From positions 24,194 to 30,178 of the forward strand of contig DINM01000068.1 of NCBI GenBank assembly GCA_002423675.1: 5,985 nt of DNA. The letters are read 5' to 3'. A model generated the notes under the pieces. That model was not told where the DNA came from and did no database searches. It saw only the letters and a list, made by a program, of their open reading frames with translations. Origin of the DNA: Verrucomicrobia bacterium UBA5540 (lineage in GTDB: Bacteria; Verrucomicrobiota; Kiritimatiellia; Kiritimatiellales; Tichowtungiaceae). This document shows positions 1 through 5,985 of the stretch, piece after piece. Within the stretch, counting starts at the first letter, position 1. Every line of letters starts with the position of its first letter. A program made the position numbers and the translations under genes.

Positions 1-682
1 TTCTGAGAAAGGCGCCCTCAGACTGGGCGTAGAAACCACGACCATAAGCACCAACCTTATGTATTACACAAATCGCCGCACCGTCCAGAATGATCGGACG
101 CCCGACATTCCAGAAGAACTTGAGTTTACCTCCGTAAACATTATTCCGGTCGCATTCGAAGGCTCGTATAGGGATCGGGTAATGCTGAGAAGACCAGCTG
201 CGGCCATAATCATCCGAATACTTAAAGACATAATCGCCGAGACAGTCAACGCGTTTATAAACGCCACCGTCTTCGCGCTTCACTTCAGTGATCCGGTCGG
301 TATTATAGTTGTAAAAACAGTAAATACGCCCGCCGGGAACTTTTAAGAGGACAGCATATGAAGCCTGCGGTCCGTCGGACGGTTCAATGTCTACCGGTTC
401 CGACCAGGTTTTTCCCCGGTCGGTACTGCGCATGGAGGTAACATGCTGTCCGAGTGAACCTTCTGACCCACTGGCGGTCGTGACAACGCAAAGCCAACTT
501 CCATCATCGGTCTGTACGATATAGGGTTGGTCTGCATAATTTTTGCTCGGAATAATCCAGCCGTTGCTGATATTGCGGGGATCGTTTTCTGCAGCAATAC
601 TGCACGGAGCGTAAACAGGAGAAAGGGCCGCTGTAACAGCAAGAACAGCAATGTGTGGCCAGATATTCATTAGATTTTTCAT
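1..682 (-). CDS. Secreted BNR/Asp-box sialidase-like protein, N-terminal part (runs off left edge)
   Basis: 227 residues are visible, and the frame is still open at base 1. Residues 1 to about 31 form a signal peptide: a short basic start, a hydrophobic stretch IAVLAVTAALSPVYA, and Ala-rich possible cleavage sites near residues 25 and 31. Two Asp-box motifs (S-x-D-x-G-x-[TS]-W) are visible at residues 86-93 (STDRGKTW) and 156-163 (SDDYGRSW), the hallmark of six-bladed beta-propellers of the sialidase superfamily. The stretch around residues 52-70 (QPYIVQTDDGSWLCVVTT) looks like the first propeller blade. I do not see the [FY]RIP arginine motif that usually precedes the Asp boxes in true GH33 sialidases, so sialic acid need not be the substrate. 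Three in-frame ATGs lie close together (688, 682, 670). I chose 682 because the AGAAAG ribosome binding site sits six bases upstream of it. The gene follows the beta-sandwich gene after 110 bases. Propeller family is firm; activity is open. Confidence 0.85.
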   Translation of the reverse strand, partial: MKNLMNIWPHIAVLAVTAALSPVYAPCSIAAENDPRNISNGWIIPSKNYADQPYIVQTDDGSWLCVVTTASGSEGSLGQHVTSMRSTDRGKTWSEPVDIEPSDGPQASYAVLLKVPGGRIYCFYNYNTDRITEVKREDGGVYKRVDCLGDYVFKYSDDYGRSWSSQHYPIPIRAFECDRNNVYGGKLKFFWNVGRPIILDGAAICVIHKVGAYGRGFYAQSEGAFLR

Positions 683-792
683 TTTCATCTTTCTGTATCC
701 GGGACTCGAATAAGAGAGGCAGATTGCATCGGCCGGCATGATCGTTGCCTGAGAAATATCCAGGAGGATACCTTGGGACAGTCTGCCGAATT

Positions 793-1647
793 TTATTTCA
801 GATCTTCATACGAAGACCCCAGACGAAACTCATCCATTACGACGGTCTGTCCAAGATCGAGTCCATAGTTTTTCTGCATCACATATACGGCCTCGATAGT
901 GCCCTTATTTCCAAGAACGCCTTCCAATGCTATTCCATTTTCCGGATTTTCGGAGCCCTCAGGATTGACCCACACTGTGAATGGGTCACTGCCGGACACG
1001 CCGGTATCCCAGTTGATTTTGCCGACAACGGTATAACTCATACCGGCAGAAATATTTTCTGTTAAAACGGTATCAACATATTTTTTTTCGCTATTGCAAT
1101 AACGAACAATTAGACTCATTCCGTTGGCACCATTGCCTTTAAATCCGAAGGCCAGTCCTTTAAAATCATAATTGTCCATGACGTGCAGGGCGATCTGGTC
1201 GACATTGCTGTTCCATGAAGAGTAGGCAATGAGCGACAATGCGTTGTCATCTAATACATCGGCGGAAAGTGTTCCACTGAAGTATAAAACTTCGGACCCC
1301 TTGTAACGCTTGATCTTCCGTCCAAATACTCGTTTTCCGTCGTCGGCTTCTCCCCGAAAAGACAAGGCCCCGCCCTCTCCGGTTACCGATGGAGAAAGCA
1401 ATCCATCCAGAGTAAGCATCGGAAGAGCAGAGCTTCCCACCCACGAATCTTGTGAAGAAACCCCAATGATTGATCCGCCGGCGACACGTATATTTTGATC
1501 ATCTTTTAACGCTGAATTTTTGTATTCTCCTTTAGTGACATCGCCATAACCGACAATAAACGAATCCTTCAGGAATATTTCGGCGTGTGATACGGAACTT
1601 GATATCGCCAGCACCGAAACCAGTGCTGTAATTTTATTTGTCTTCAT
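793..1647 (-). CDS. Secreted LamG/concanavalin-like beta-sandwich protein of unknown function
   Basis: A 284-residue protein. Residues 1-22 are a clear Sec signal peptide ending SVSHA, with mature sequence from EIFLKDSF. The rest is rich in alternating hydrophobic and polar residues and resembles the jelly-roll (LamG/concanavalin A-like) proteins common in Verrucomicrobiota and Kiritimatiellota. The pieces seen are an opening F-x-D-x-F segment, a central LYFSGTLSADVLDD strand pair (about 121-134), a self-described 'fGFKGNG' turn (168-173), and a closing VVMDEFRLGSSYEDL (269-283) that matches the usual last strands. It ends there, with no PEP-CTERM sorting tail or other anchor, although relatives often carry one. 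The open frame extends upstream to 1779, but that would overlap the end of the preceding gene and hide the signal peptide; the ATG at 1647 has an AAAGGGAGAG ribosome site just before it. It lies 56 bases after the glycoside-hydrolase-like gene. A carbohydrate-binding or surface role is plausible but unproven. Confidence 0.8.
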   Translation of the reverse strand: MKTNKITALVSVLAISSSVSHAEIFLKDSFIVGYGDVTKGEYKNSALKDDQNIRVAGGSIIGVSSQDSWVGSSALPMLTLDGLLSPSVTGEGGALSFRGEADDGKRVFGRKIKRYKGSEVLYFSGTLSADVLDDNALSLIAYSSWNSNVDQIALHVMDNYDFKGLAFGFKGNGANGMSLIVRYCNSEKKYVDTVLTENISAGMSYTVVGKINWDTGVSGSDPFTVWVNPEGSENPENGIALEGVLGNKGTIEAVYVMQKNYGLDLGQTVVMDEFRLGSSYEDLK

Positions 1648-1650
1648 ATA

Positions 1651-1660
1651 CTCTCCCTTT
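1651..1660 (-). promoter_or_regulatory. Ribosome binding site of the beta-sandwich gene
   Basis: On the minus strand this reads AAAGGGAGAG. The GGGAG core lies five bases before the ATG at 1647. It decides the start against the longer open frame beginning at 1779, which has no such site and would run about 75 bases into the upstream gene. Confidence 0.7.
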
Positions 1661-1687
1661 CTTTTTTGCTCATAACACATAAACTTT

Positions 1688-1704
1688 GAGCCGCAACGCG
1701 ACTC
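1688..1704 (-). other. Short intercistronic hairpin at the stop codon of the glycoside-hydrolase-like gene
   Basis: In the minus-strand RNA, GAGTCGC and GCGGCTC pair over seven positions (one G-U wobble) around a three-base loop, GTT. The first G is the last base of the TAG stop. The following bases are AAAGTTTATG, not a U-run, so it is not a typical intrinsic terminator. It could act as an mRNA stabiliser or weak attenuator between the two genes, or be a chance structure. Confidence 0.35.
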
Positions 1705-3773
1705 TACTCGATCTCCAAAACATCGTGAATTGTTACCTGAGCGACTGCACAACGGATTTTCCCGTCTCGGACTGCCCATGGAACAGGACGATTACCCGGC
1801 TGCAGCCGTACTGTTTTCGGCTGACCACTATACTGCACTGTAACCGTCAGAGGTCCTATTGTCGGAATATCATCATACACAGCATCTCCTTGATGAGATC
1901 CGCTTGTATTCACCAGATTTATCATCAATTTCCCATTTTTTCGTGTCGGCACTACATCCACATAATGAGATCCTTCCACCCGCACCAACTGATTTCCCGC
2001 GATTTCCCGAATCAGGGCGGTTAACATGTCTCTCGGTACGGTTGTGGGTGCCAATTCGTATTGGCGCCCCATTTCCGCGTAAATTCCAGCGATCTGTCCT
2101 TTGCCGTATGAATGAATGGTCACAACCGGTTCCCCCGGCTCTTTATAGTCATTCTCTGCATAACACCGCTTCCAAACTCTCGCCTTATCGCTGGCGTGCA
2201 CGGCCTGAAAACGCGTATTTAACCCGCCAAGACGGCCGTTATAATCAATATATACGTCCATTTCCCGAGGCTCCTCACAAAGAGTTACGCCTAGTTCCTG
2301 CTCAAACAGTTTTGCCGGATCCGGCCCGATCAGAATCAATCGCCCCCCATTTCGTGCGTATTGTTTTAACTCTTCAATAAAGGCCGGCTCCAGATATGAC
2401 CATTCTGGAACAACGATAACAGGAAAGCGGTCGGCTTTCCCCCCTGTCAAGTGATGTTCCGAAACAACCTCTACTGCATTCTGTCCGTCGAGCAGACATT
2501 GAAGTATCCCTTCTGTCGGACCCTGCCGTCCGCTCCAATGGCCAAACAGTTTATCTCCAGAATGATAAAGGCCTGCGCGCGAATACAGCAGGGCCACCTG
2601 CGGTATGATCTCGGCCTTGTGGCAATACTCCTGCCGCTCTCGGCAGAACTGAGCCACCTCCTTCATCAGGGGAATCTGCCACTCGACAATCGAGGCATCT
2701 CGTTTCTGCTGAAAATACACTTGAAAGCCTCCCCCCAGTGCCAGCACTTCGGAAGCTTCCTGCTGTAGCTGCACTGCCGATTTCGTTGTGGTGGCATATC
2801 CGGGACGACCTCCCAAGCGGAAACTCCAAGCCATCAAGTCCCACGGCATCCCCTGTTCTGCAAGATAACGCCCTTGAAAACGTGCCGAGTTCAGGCTGTT
2901 TTTCGGCATAAAATCGCCGGAAATAAAATCGACATTCACCTCCACCGGTTCCGGCATAAACGAACTATATGCCCAATTGCCAGCGATTTGAAACTTCGGA
3001 TAGTAGCTATGAATCCCATCCACATACCGGGCAAAGTAATCCCGGAAACCCTGACGGCAGAACTCTGCATATTCTGACCAGTGTTCATCTCCTGACTTGC
3101 GCGGAGCATCTTCATAGCCGGTTTTTTCTTTCCACGCCTTTAGTGCGGCAGGGCTGTAATCATGAAACGCCGCCCAGCATTCGCCGTCTACCCAAACTCC
3201 GTCCACGTCGTATTCATCATGAAGCTCCTTCAGCTGCGGAATCAGAAGCTGATCCACATATGGGCCGAAATAGGATGTAATTCCAAATGTCCGCTTATCG
3301 CACAGCCGTCCGTCAGCCTCTATAAGACTCCATTCTGGGTGCTTTACCACGGCCTGATTGTCTCCCAACCCGGAATAATGTATATATAACGCTACACCGT
3401 TGCGTGCGGTTACATCCCGCCAAATTCGCAACGGATCTTTAACGAAACCACCCGCTTGATTCCCGATTTTAGTCGGATAACTGCTGCATCCGCCGTGACC
3501 CTTACAGTCACACTGTAAATAGTCTGGACGCACAGCATCAATGAGGTTTTGTAACATACTATCTGTAAGCGTTTTTCCGATTTCGGTGTCATCCAGAGTG
3601 GCGTGAAAATCAAAATGCAACCCGAAGAAACTTTCTGCCCGGCGCAGTCGTGGAGGATTCTTTTGTTCGGAGGACTCGCCTAGAGCCATGCAAGTCGGTA
3701 CCCCCACCAACGCCACTGTCAAAATCAGCGCGCCCACTATTTTCACACGCCGGTATATATGTACAAATTTCAC
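1704..3773 (-). CDS. Secreted glycoside-hydrolase-like protein (GHL6/GH42-clan-like, possible alpha-L-fucosidase)
   Basis: A 689-residue protein. Residues 1 to about 30 are a signal peptide (basic YRRVK, then a hydrophobic stretch GALILTVALVGV, cleavage likely after TCMA). Residues 48-380 look like a TIM barrel: FFGLHFDFHATLDDTEIG (49-66), a cysteine-rich DYLQCDCKGHGGCSSYPTK (84-102), ALYIHYSG (128-135), and YDVDGVWVDGECW (188-200). The Asp196/Glu198 pair at the end of the last strand is a likely catalytic centre. Residues about 388-560 look like the Rossmann/GATase-like domain of GH42-type enzymes (PVIVVPEWSYL, GGRLILIGPDP). Residues about 600-689 form a small C-terminal beta-sandwich. This layout is known for GH42 and the GH151 alpha-L-fucosidases, and near relatives are, from memory, annotated as hypothetical glycosyl hydrolase 6 or alpha-L-fucosidase; I cannot confirm the family. 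The start is a GTG with AAGGAAG seven bases upstream. The gene lies 48 bases after the beta-helix gene. Enzyme class is likely, substrate unknown. Confidence 0.88.
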   Translation of the reverse strand: MKFVHIYRRVKIVGALILTVALVGVPTCMALGESSEQKNPPRLRRAESFFGLHFDFHATLDDTEIGKTLTDSMLQNLIDAVRPDYLQCDCKGHGGCSSYPTKIGNQAGGFVKDPLRIWRDVTARNGVALYIHYSGLGDNQAVVKHPEWSLIEADGRLCDKRTFGITSYFGPYVDQLLIPQLKELHDEYDVDGVWVDGECWAAFHDYSPAALKAWKEKTGYEDAPRKSGDEHWSEYAEFCRQGFRDYFARYVDGIHSYYPKFQIAGNWAYSSFMPEPVEVNVDFISGDFMPKNSLNSARFQGRYLAEQGMPWDLMAWSFRLGGRPGYATTTKSAVQLQQEASEVLALGGGFQVYFQQKRDASIVEWQIPLMKEVAQFCRERQEYCHKAEIIPQVALLYSRAGLYHSGDKLFGHWSGRQGPTEGILQCLLDGQNAVEVVSEHHLTGGKADRFPVIVVPEWSYLEPAFIEELKQYARNGGRLILIGPDPAKLFEQELGVTLCEEPREMDVYIDYNGRLGGLNTRFQAVHASDKARVWKRCYAENDYKEPGEPVVTIHSYGKGQIAGIYAEMGRQYELAPTTVPRDMLTALIREIAGNQLVRVEGSHYVDVVPTRKNGKLMINLVNTSGSHQGDAVYDDIPTIGPLTVTVQYSGQPKTVRLQPGNRPVPWAVRDGKIRCAVAQVTIHDVLEIE

Positions 3774-3780
3774 AACGTTG

Positions 3781-3787
3781 CTTCCTT
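3781..3787 (-). promoter_or_regulatory. Ribosome binding site supporting a GTG start
   Basis: The minus strand reads AAGGAAG, then a seven-base spacer, then GTG at 3773. This is the strongest Shine-Dalgarno-like site near the gene and supports the non-ATG start, which is also the one that gives a complete signal peptide. Confidence 0.7.
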
Positions 3788-3821
3788 AAAGTTTACGTTC
3801 TTAACCAAATACGCCGCAACA

Positions 3822-5738
3822 TCAGTGACTTCTGGACAGCTCAGGCCACGCGGTGTTCGTCTCGTCATAAATTAATGTTAATGTGTCGCCCGCAGAACTC
3901 GTGACGTTTGCCCCGCCGGAGAGTTCCATCTGCCCGGAAACATGCGTTACCGTACTATTCCCAAGAAATCTTAACGTCACGCATCGACCGGAGTATCTGC
4001 CCGACATGTTATTAAAGTTGAGACCGGCAGCCACTGTAATGTAATCGCCAAACTCCGGAATAACCAGACTTGTTCCCGCCACAGAGACTACTGCCGTTAG
4101 AGGTTTTAAAGTAGTATTATTCGCACAACTGAGTTCGACACCATTTAGAGGTGTAGTATCTATATCAGCAGCAGTCAGACTGAATCTGCAACCCGTCACA
4201 CTGACACGTCCAGAAGCCGTAGCATCCATCCGCAGACCTTTCATAAACGATGCAGATGAAGACAGTCCAGCTTGATCAAAAACACAGTTTGCCAAGCTAA
4301 GACTCCCAACCATTCCGCCGATCTGCAAGCCGCACCCATTTGCGGTGTTAGCCGTATTACAGGCGGCAAATTTAACTCCGGTGAACACGTGACTTCTTCC
4401 GGCATTGATCAGCGCTCCAAATTTTTCCGGCTTTAAAATAATACCGCCGGAGACAGAGACCCCGTCAAAATTAACAGCGCTCGAAGACACAAAAATAGCG
4501 GCCTCCCGTTGGTTGAGTGTACGCAGGTTATTGAGGATGATCTGTCCGTAAAGCGTAGTATTTCCGTCAACATACAATCCATAATCAGAGCATCCATCGA
4601 ACCAAACATTATCAAACATCAGCCCGGTTATCTGGGCTGTTCCGTAAAGCGGATTGATATACACATCCGCACTGTCAACACCCATAACATGCCCATTGGA
4701 GAACCATATCCCGTCGCCCGCCTCGATAACGATTCCGTTTTGGATATAATCGACACCGTCGTTGCGGCGAAAGTTGAAGTTAGAAATGAAAGATTCAAAA
4801 ATTTTACTTCCATCCGATGATTCGGTGAACTTCATATAGTAGGATCCGGACTTAATTCCGGACCAGTAAGAAGAACGTGGAGAGAAAATTTTAAGATTTG
4901 TCATATAATGGTTTGATCCGCCGCGCACGAGTATGCCCCCAAAATGATCTTCCAAAGACACGTTGGACATGAAAACATCCGAAACATTATTCAGATTTAT
5001 GAGGGCGTTTCCGGTTGTTTCCACACGGGCTCGCATGCCCATATTAAACATGTTAAATCCAAAGATTTTGGAAATCCCGGGCGATGTTGGATGTTCGACG
5101 GTCAGGCCATATCCGGAATTGTGATAAACCCGTATCACGGAGGTTCTCGGACCATCTCCGATAAATGTAACGAGGTCCCTGCTTACAGTTAACGTAGATT
5201 CAACCCTATAGTAGCCCGCTGGGAAATAGATAACTCCACCGAGTCTAGCCGTATCAATTGCGGACTGAATCGCGGCGCCATCATCGGTGTTGTCATTGAA
5301 TCCGCCGGTTGCTCCAAACCATTTTACATTTAACGGGCCTTCGTATGCACCGTGGCAGATGAAATAATTATTTTCCGCATCATATGTTGCCCAGATCAGC
5401 TCGTCTTTCAGAATCGTAGCGGACGCGAGATTGTTTCCGAAACTATCAACCAAAGCTTTGGCGCCAAGACCGGCAACATCAATAGTACTTGCCCCTGTAT
5501 TGGGTGCGGATGCTCTGAAAAGAATCGTCATTCCATCCACAAAGCCGGAGGGAGATTCCAATGCGTTAAGCCGCACCAGGTCATAGTCATTGGTGGTTCC
5601 GACATCCTTATACGTGCTGGCAGACATTCCGTAAATCGCGGCCAGCTCTCCATTCACGTCCTGCGCGGACGCATTTGTCGGAAGTGATCCTTGTATGACA
5701 AACAATAGAGCTAGGATTGATGATGTGATCATACGCAT
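3822..5738 (-). CDS. Secreted right-handed beta-helix protein (pectate lyase 3 type) with phage tailspike-like flanking domains
   Basis: A 638-residue protein. Residues 1-25 are a Sec signal peptide (hydrophobic ILALLFVIQG, cleavage after ASA). Residues about 26-134 match the small module seen in many phage tail fibres: DGMTILFRASAPNTGASTID (69-87), GLGAKALVD, and a closing 'ATYDAENNYFICHGAYEG'. Residues about 135-543 begin with VKWFGATGGFNDNTDDGAAI (138-157) and VIYFPAGYYRVESTL (169-183), the signature of the Pectate_lyase_3/GH28-like beta-helix, followed by repeated short G- and N-rich coils. Residues about 544-638 (GDYITVAAG, then GRCVTLRF, GGANVTSSAGDTLTLIYDE and SRSH) resemble the C-terminal cap of phage tailspikes. 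Such helices are polysaccharide lyases, hydrolases or binding scaffolds; no catalytic residues can be assigned by eye. The ATG at 5738 has AAAGGAA five bases upstream. A second in-frame ATG at 5732 is possible. The protein is probably exported and acts on, or binds, a polysaccharide. Confidence 0.88.
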   Translation of the reverse strand: MRMITSSILALLFVIQGSLPTNASAQDVNGELAAIYGMSASTYKDVGTTNDYDLVRLNALESPSGFVDGMTILFRASAPNTGASTIDVAGLGAKALVDSFGNNLASATILKDELIWATYDAENNYFICHGAYEGPLNVKWFGATGGFNDNTDDGAAIQSAIDTARLGGVIYFPAGYYRVESTLTVSRDLVTFIGDGPRTSVIRVYHNSGYGLTVEHPTSPGISKIFGFNMFNMGMRARVETTGNALINLNNVSDVFMSNVSLEDHFGGILVRGGSNHYMTNLKIFSPRSSYWSGIKSGSYYMKFTESSDGSKIFESFISNFNFRRNDGVDYIQNGIVIEAGDGIWFSNGHVMGVDSADVYINPLYGTAQITGLMFDNVWFDGCSDYGLYVDGNTTLYGQIILNNLRTLNQREAAIFVSSSAVNFDGVSVSGGIILKPEKFGALINAGRSHVFTGVKFAACNTANTANGCGLQIGGMVGSLSLANCVFDQAGLSSSASFMKGLRMDATASGRVSVTGCRFSLTAADIDTTPLNGVELSCANNTTLKPLTAVVSVAGTSLVIPEFGDYITVAAGLNFNNMSGRYSGRCVTLRFLGNSTVTHVSGQMELSGGANVTSSAGDTLTLIYDETNTAWPELSRSH

Positions 5739-5743
5739 GGGTA

Positions 5744-5750
5744 TTCCTTT
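5744..5750 (-). promoter_or_regulatory. Ribosome binding site of the beta-helix gene
   Basis: The minus strand reads AAAGGAA, five bases before the ATG at 5738, within a longer A/G run (AAAAGAAAGGAA). The same AAAAGAAAGG string precedes the ribosome site of the beta-sandwich gene near 1657-1666, so the two genes share a leader style. Confidence 0.6.
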
Positions 5751-5826
5751 CTTTTAATTTTTCCGGCGGGTTAGATGTTGATGGTTTTCCATACCGTGCC
5801 CAGTTTTTCAACACGCTCTGCCAAAA

Positions 5827-5985
5827 TCAGAAAATCTTCCCACTGCCGAAGCAACCTGCGGTGTTCTTTAATAACATCACGATGCGTCGTACCCTTGGCG
5901 GTAGTTTCTCAACAAAATATTCTACACGGATGTGTTCACGTTCACGCAGCGTTACGGCACCGCCGATCAGTGTAAACCAGACGAA
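5827..5985 (-). pseudogene. TRAP transporter small permease (DctQ family), internal fragment, apparently broken
   Basis: The frame is open from the right edge and gives 52 residues before a TGA at 5827-5829. The first 40 or so are a strong match by eye to the mid-region of DctQ-type small permeases: a membrane-helix segment FVWFTLIGGAVTLRE, then the conserved R-x-x-H-I-x-V (REHIRV), then EKLPPRVRRIVMLLKN. DctQ proteins assist the large permease DctM in taking up solutes captured by a periplasmic binding protein DctP. A normal DctQ should continue with one or two further hydrophobic helices after the LPPR motif. Here the frame ends in polar TAGCFGSGKIF and stop, and no frame downstream supplies a membrane helix. 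The gene is therefore probably truncated, frameshifted or cut by a rearrangement. No DctM or DctP follows. The remaining 88 bases before the next gene hold only the tail of a 45-codon open frame in another phase and the ribosome site of the beta-helix gene. Confidence 0.65.

Noticed and set aside
716..750. Possible terminator between the beta-sandwich and sialidase-like genes (AGGCA...TGCCT with an inner GAT/ATC)
   Set aside because: The stem is only five continuous pairs with a bulge and a long loop, and no U-tract follows on the minus strand.
1648..1779. Upstream extension of the beta-sandwich gene to an ATG at 1779
   Set aside because: It would overlap the end of the glycoside-hydrolase-like gene by about 75 bases, adds 44 arginine- and cysteine-rich residues with no domain character, and buries a clear signal peptide that starts at 1647 after a good ribosome site.
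1859..2380. 173-codon plus-strand open frame opposite the glycoside-hydrolase-like gene
   Set aside because: It is a shadow of the minus-strand gene: no domain character, proline- and arginine-rich low-complexity translation, no ribosome site, and the opposite strand carries a well-supported protein.
4509..4820. Plus-strand open frame opposite the beta-helix gene
   Set aside because: It lies fully inside a well-supported minus-strand gene and its translation resembles no family I know.
5771..5908. 45-codon open stretch on the minus strand in a different phase from the DctQ fragment
   Set aside because: It has no clear start codon with a ribosome site and I cannot assign it to a family; it is reported as a finding, not as a gene.

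Overview
The window most likely comes from a polysaccharide-degrading bacterium of the Planctomycetota-Verrucomicrobiota-Chlamydiota group, with Kiritimatiellota or Verrucomicrobiota the best guess. The evidence is a set of secreted carbohydrate-active and beta-sandwich proteins, a TRAP-type transporter remnant and mid-range GC. This placement is inferred from gene content; there is no rRNA or marker gene here.

Every recognisable gene lies on the minus strand, so transcription runs from high to low coordinates. In that order the window holds: (1) the end of a TRAP transporter small permease (DctQ-like) reading frame, 5827-5985, which breaks off in mid-family and looks degraded or rearranged; (2) a 638-residue secreted right-handed beta-helix protein, 3822-5738, whose flanking domains read like phage tail-fibre or tailspike modules; (3) a 689-residue secreted glycoside-hydrolase-like protein, 1704-3773, with a TIM-barrel, Rossmann-like and beta-sandwich layout and a GTG start; (4) a 284-residue secreted beta-sandwich (LamG-like) protein, 793-1647; (5) the first 227 residues of a secreted BNR/Asp-box sialidase-like protein, which runs off the left edge.

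The gaps between genes 2-5 are 48, 56 and 110 bases. There is no convincing Rho-independent terminator between them, and each gene has its own A/G-rich ribosome binding site. They may form one operon. All four intact or partial proteins begin with Sec-type signal peptides, so the cluster looks like an extracytoplasmic glycan-processing locus without SusC/SusD. The substrate cannot be read from sequence. The glycoside hydrolase resembles families annotated as alpha-L-fucosidase or 'hypothetical glycosyl hydrolase 6', but that assignment is tentative.

The most interesting element is the beta-helix protein. A bacterial signal peptide precedes what appears to be a complete phage-style receptor-binding architecture: a tail-fibre-like N-terminal module, a pectate-lyase-3 beta-helix, and a tailspike-like C-terminal cap. 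I see no rRNA, tRNA, CRISPR array, insertion sequence or integrase in the window.
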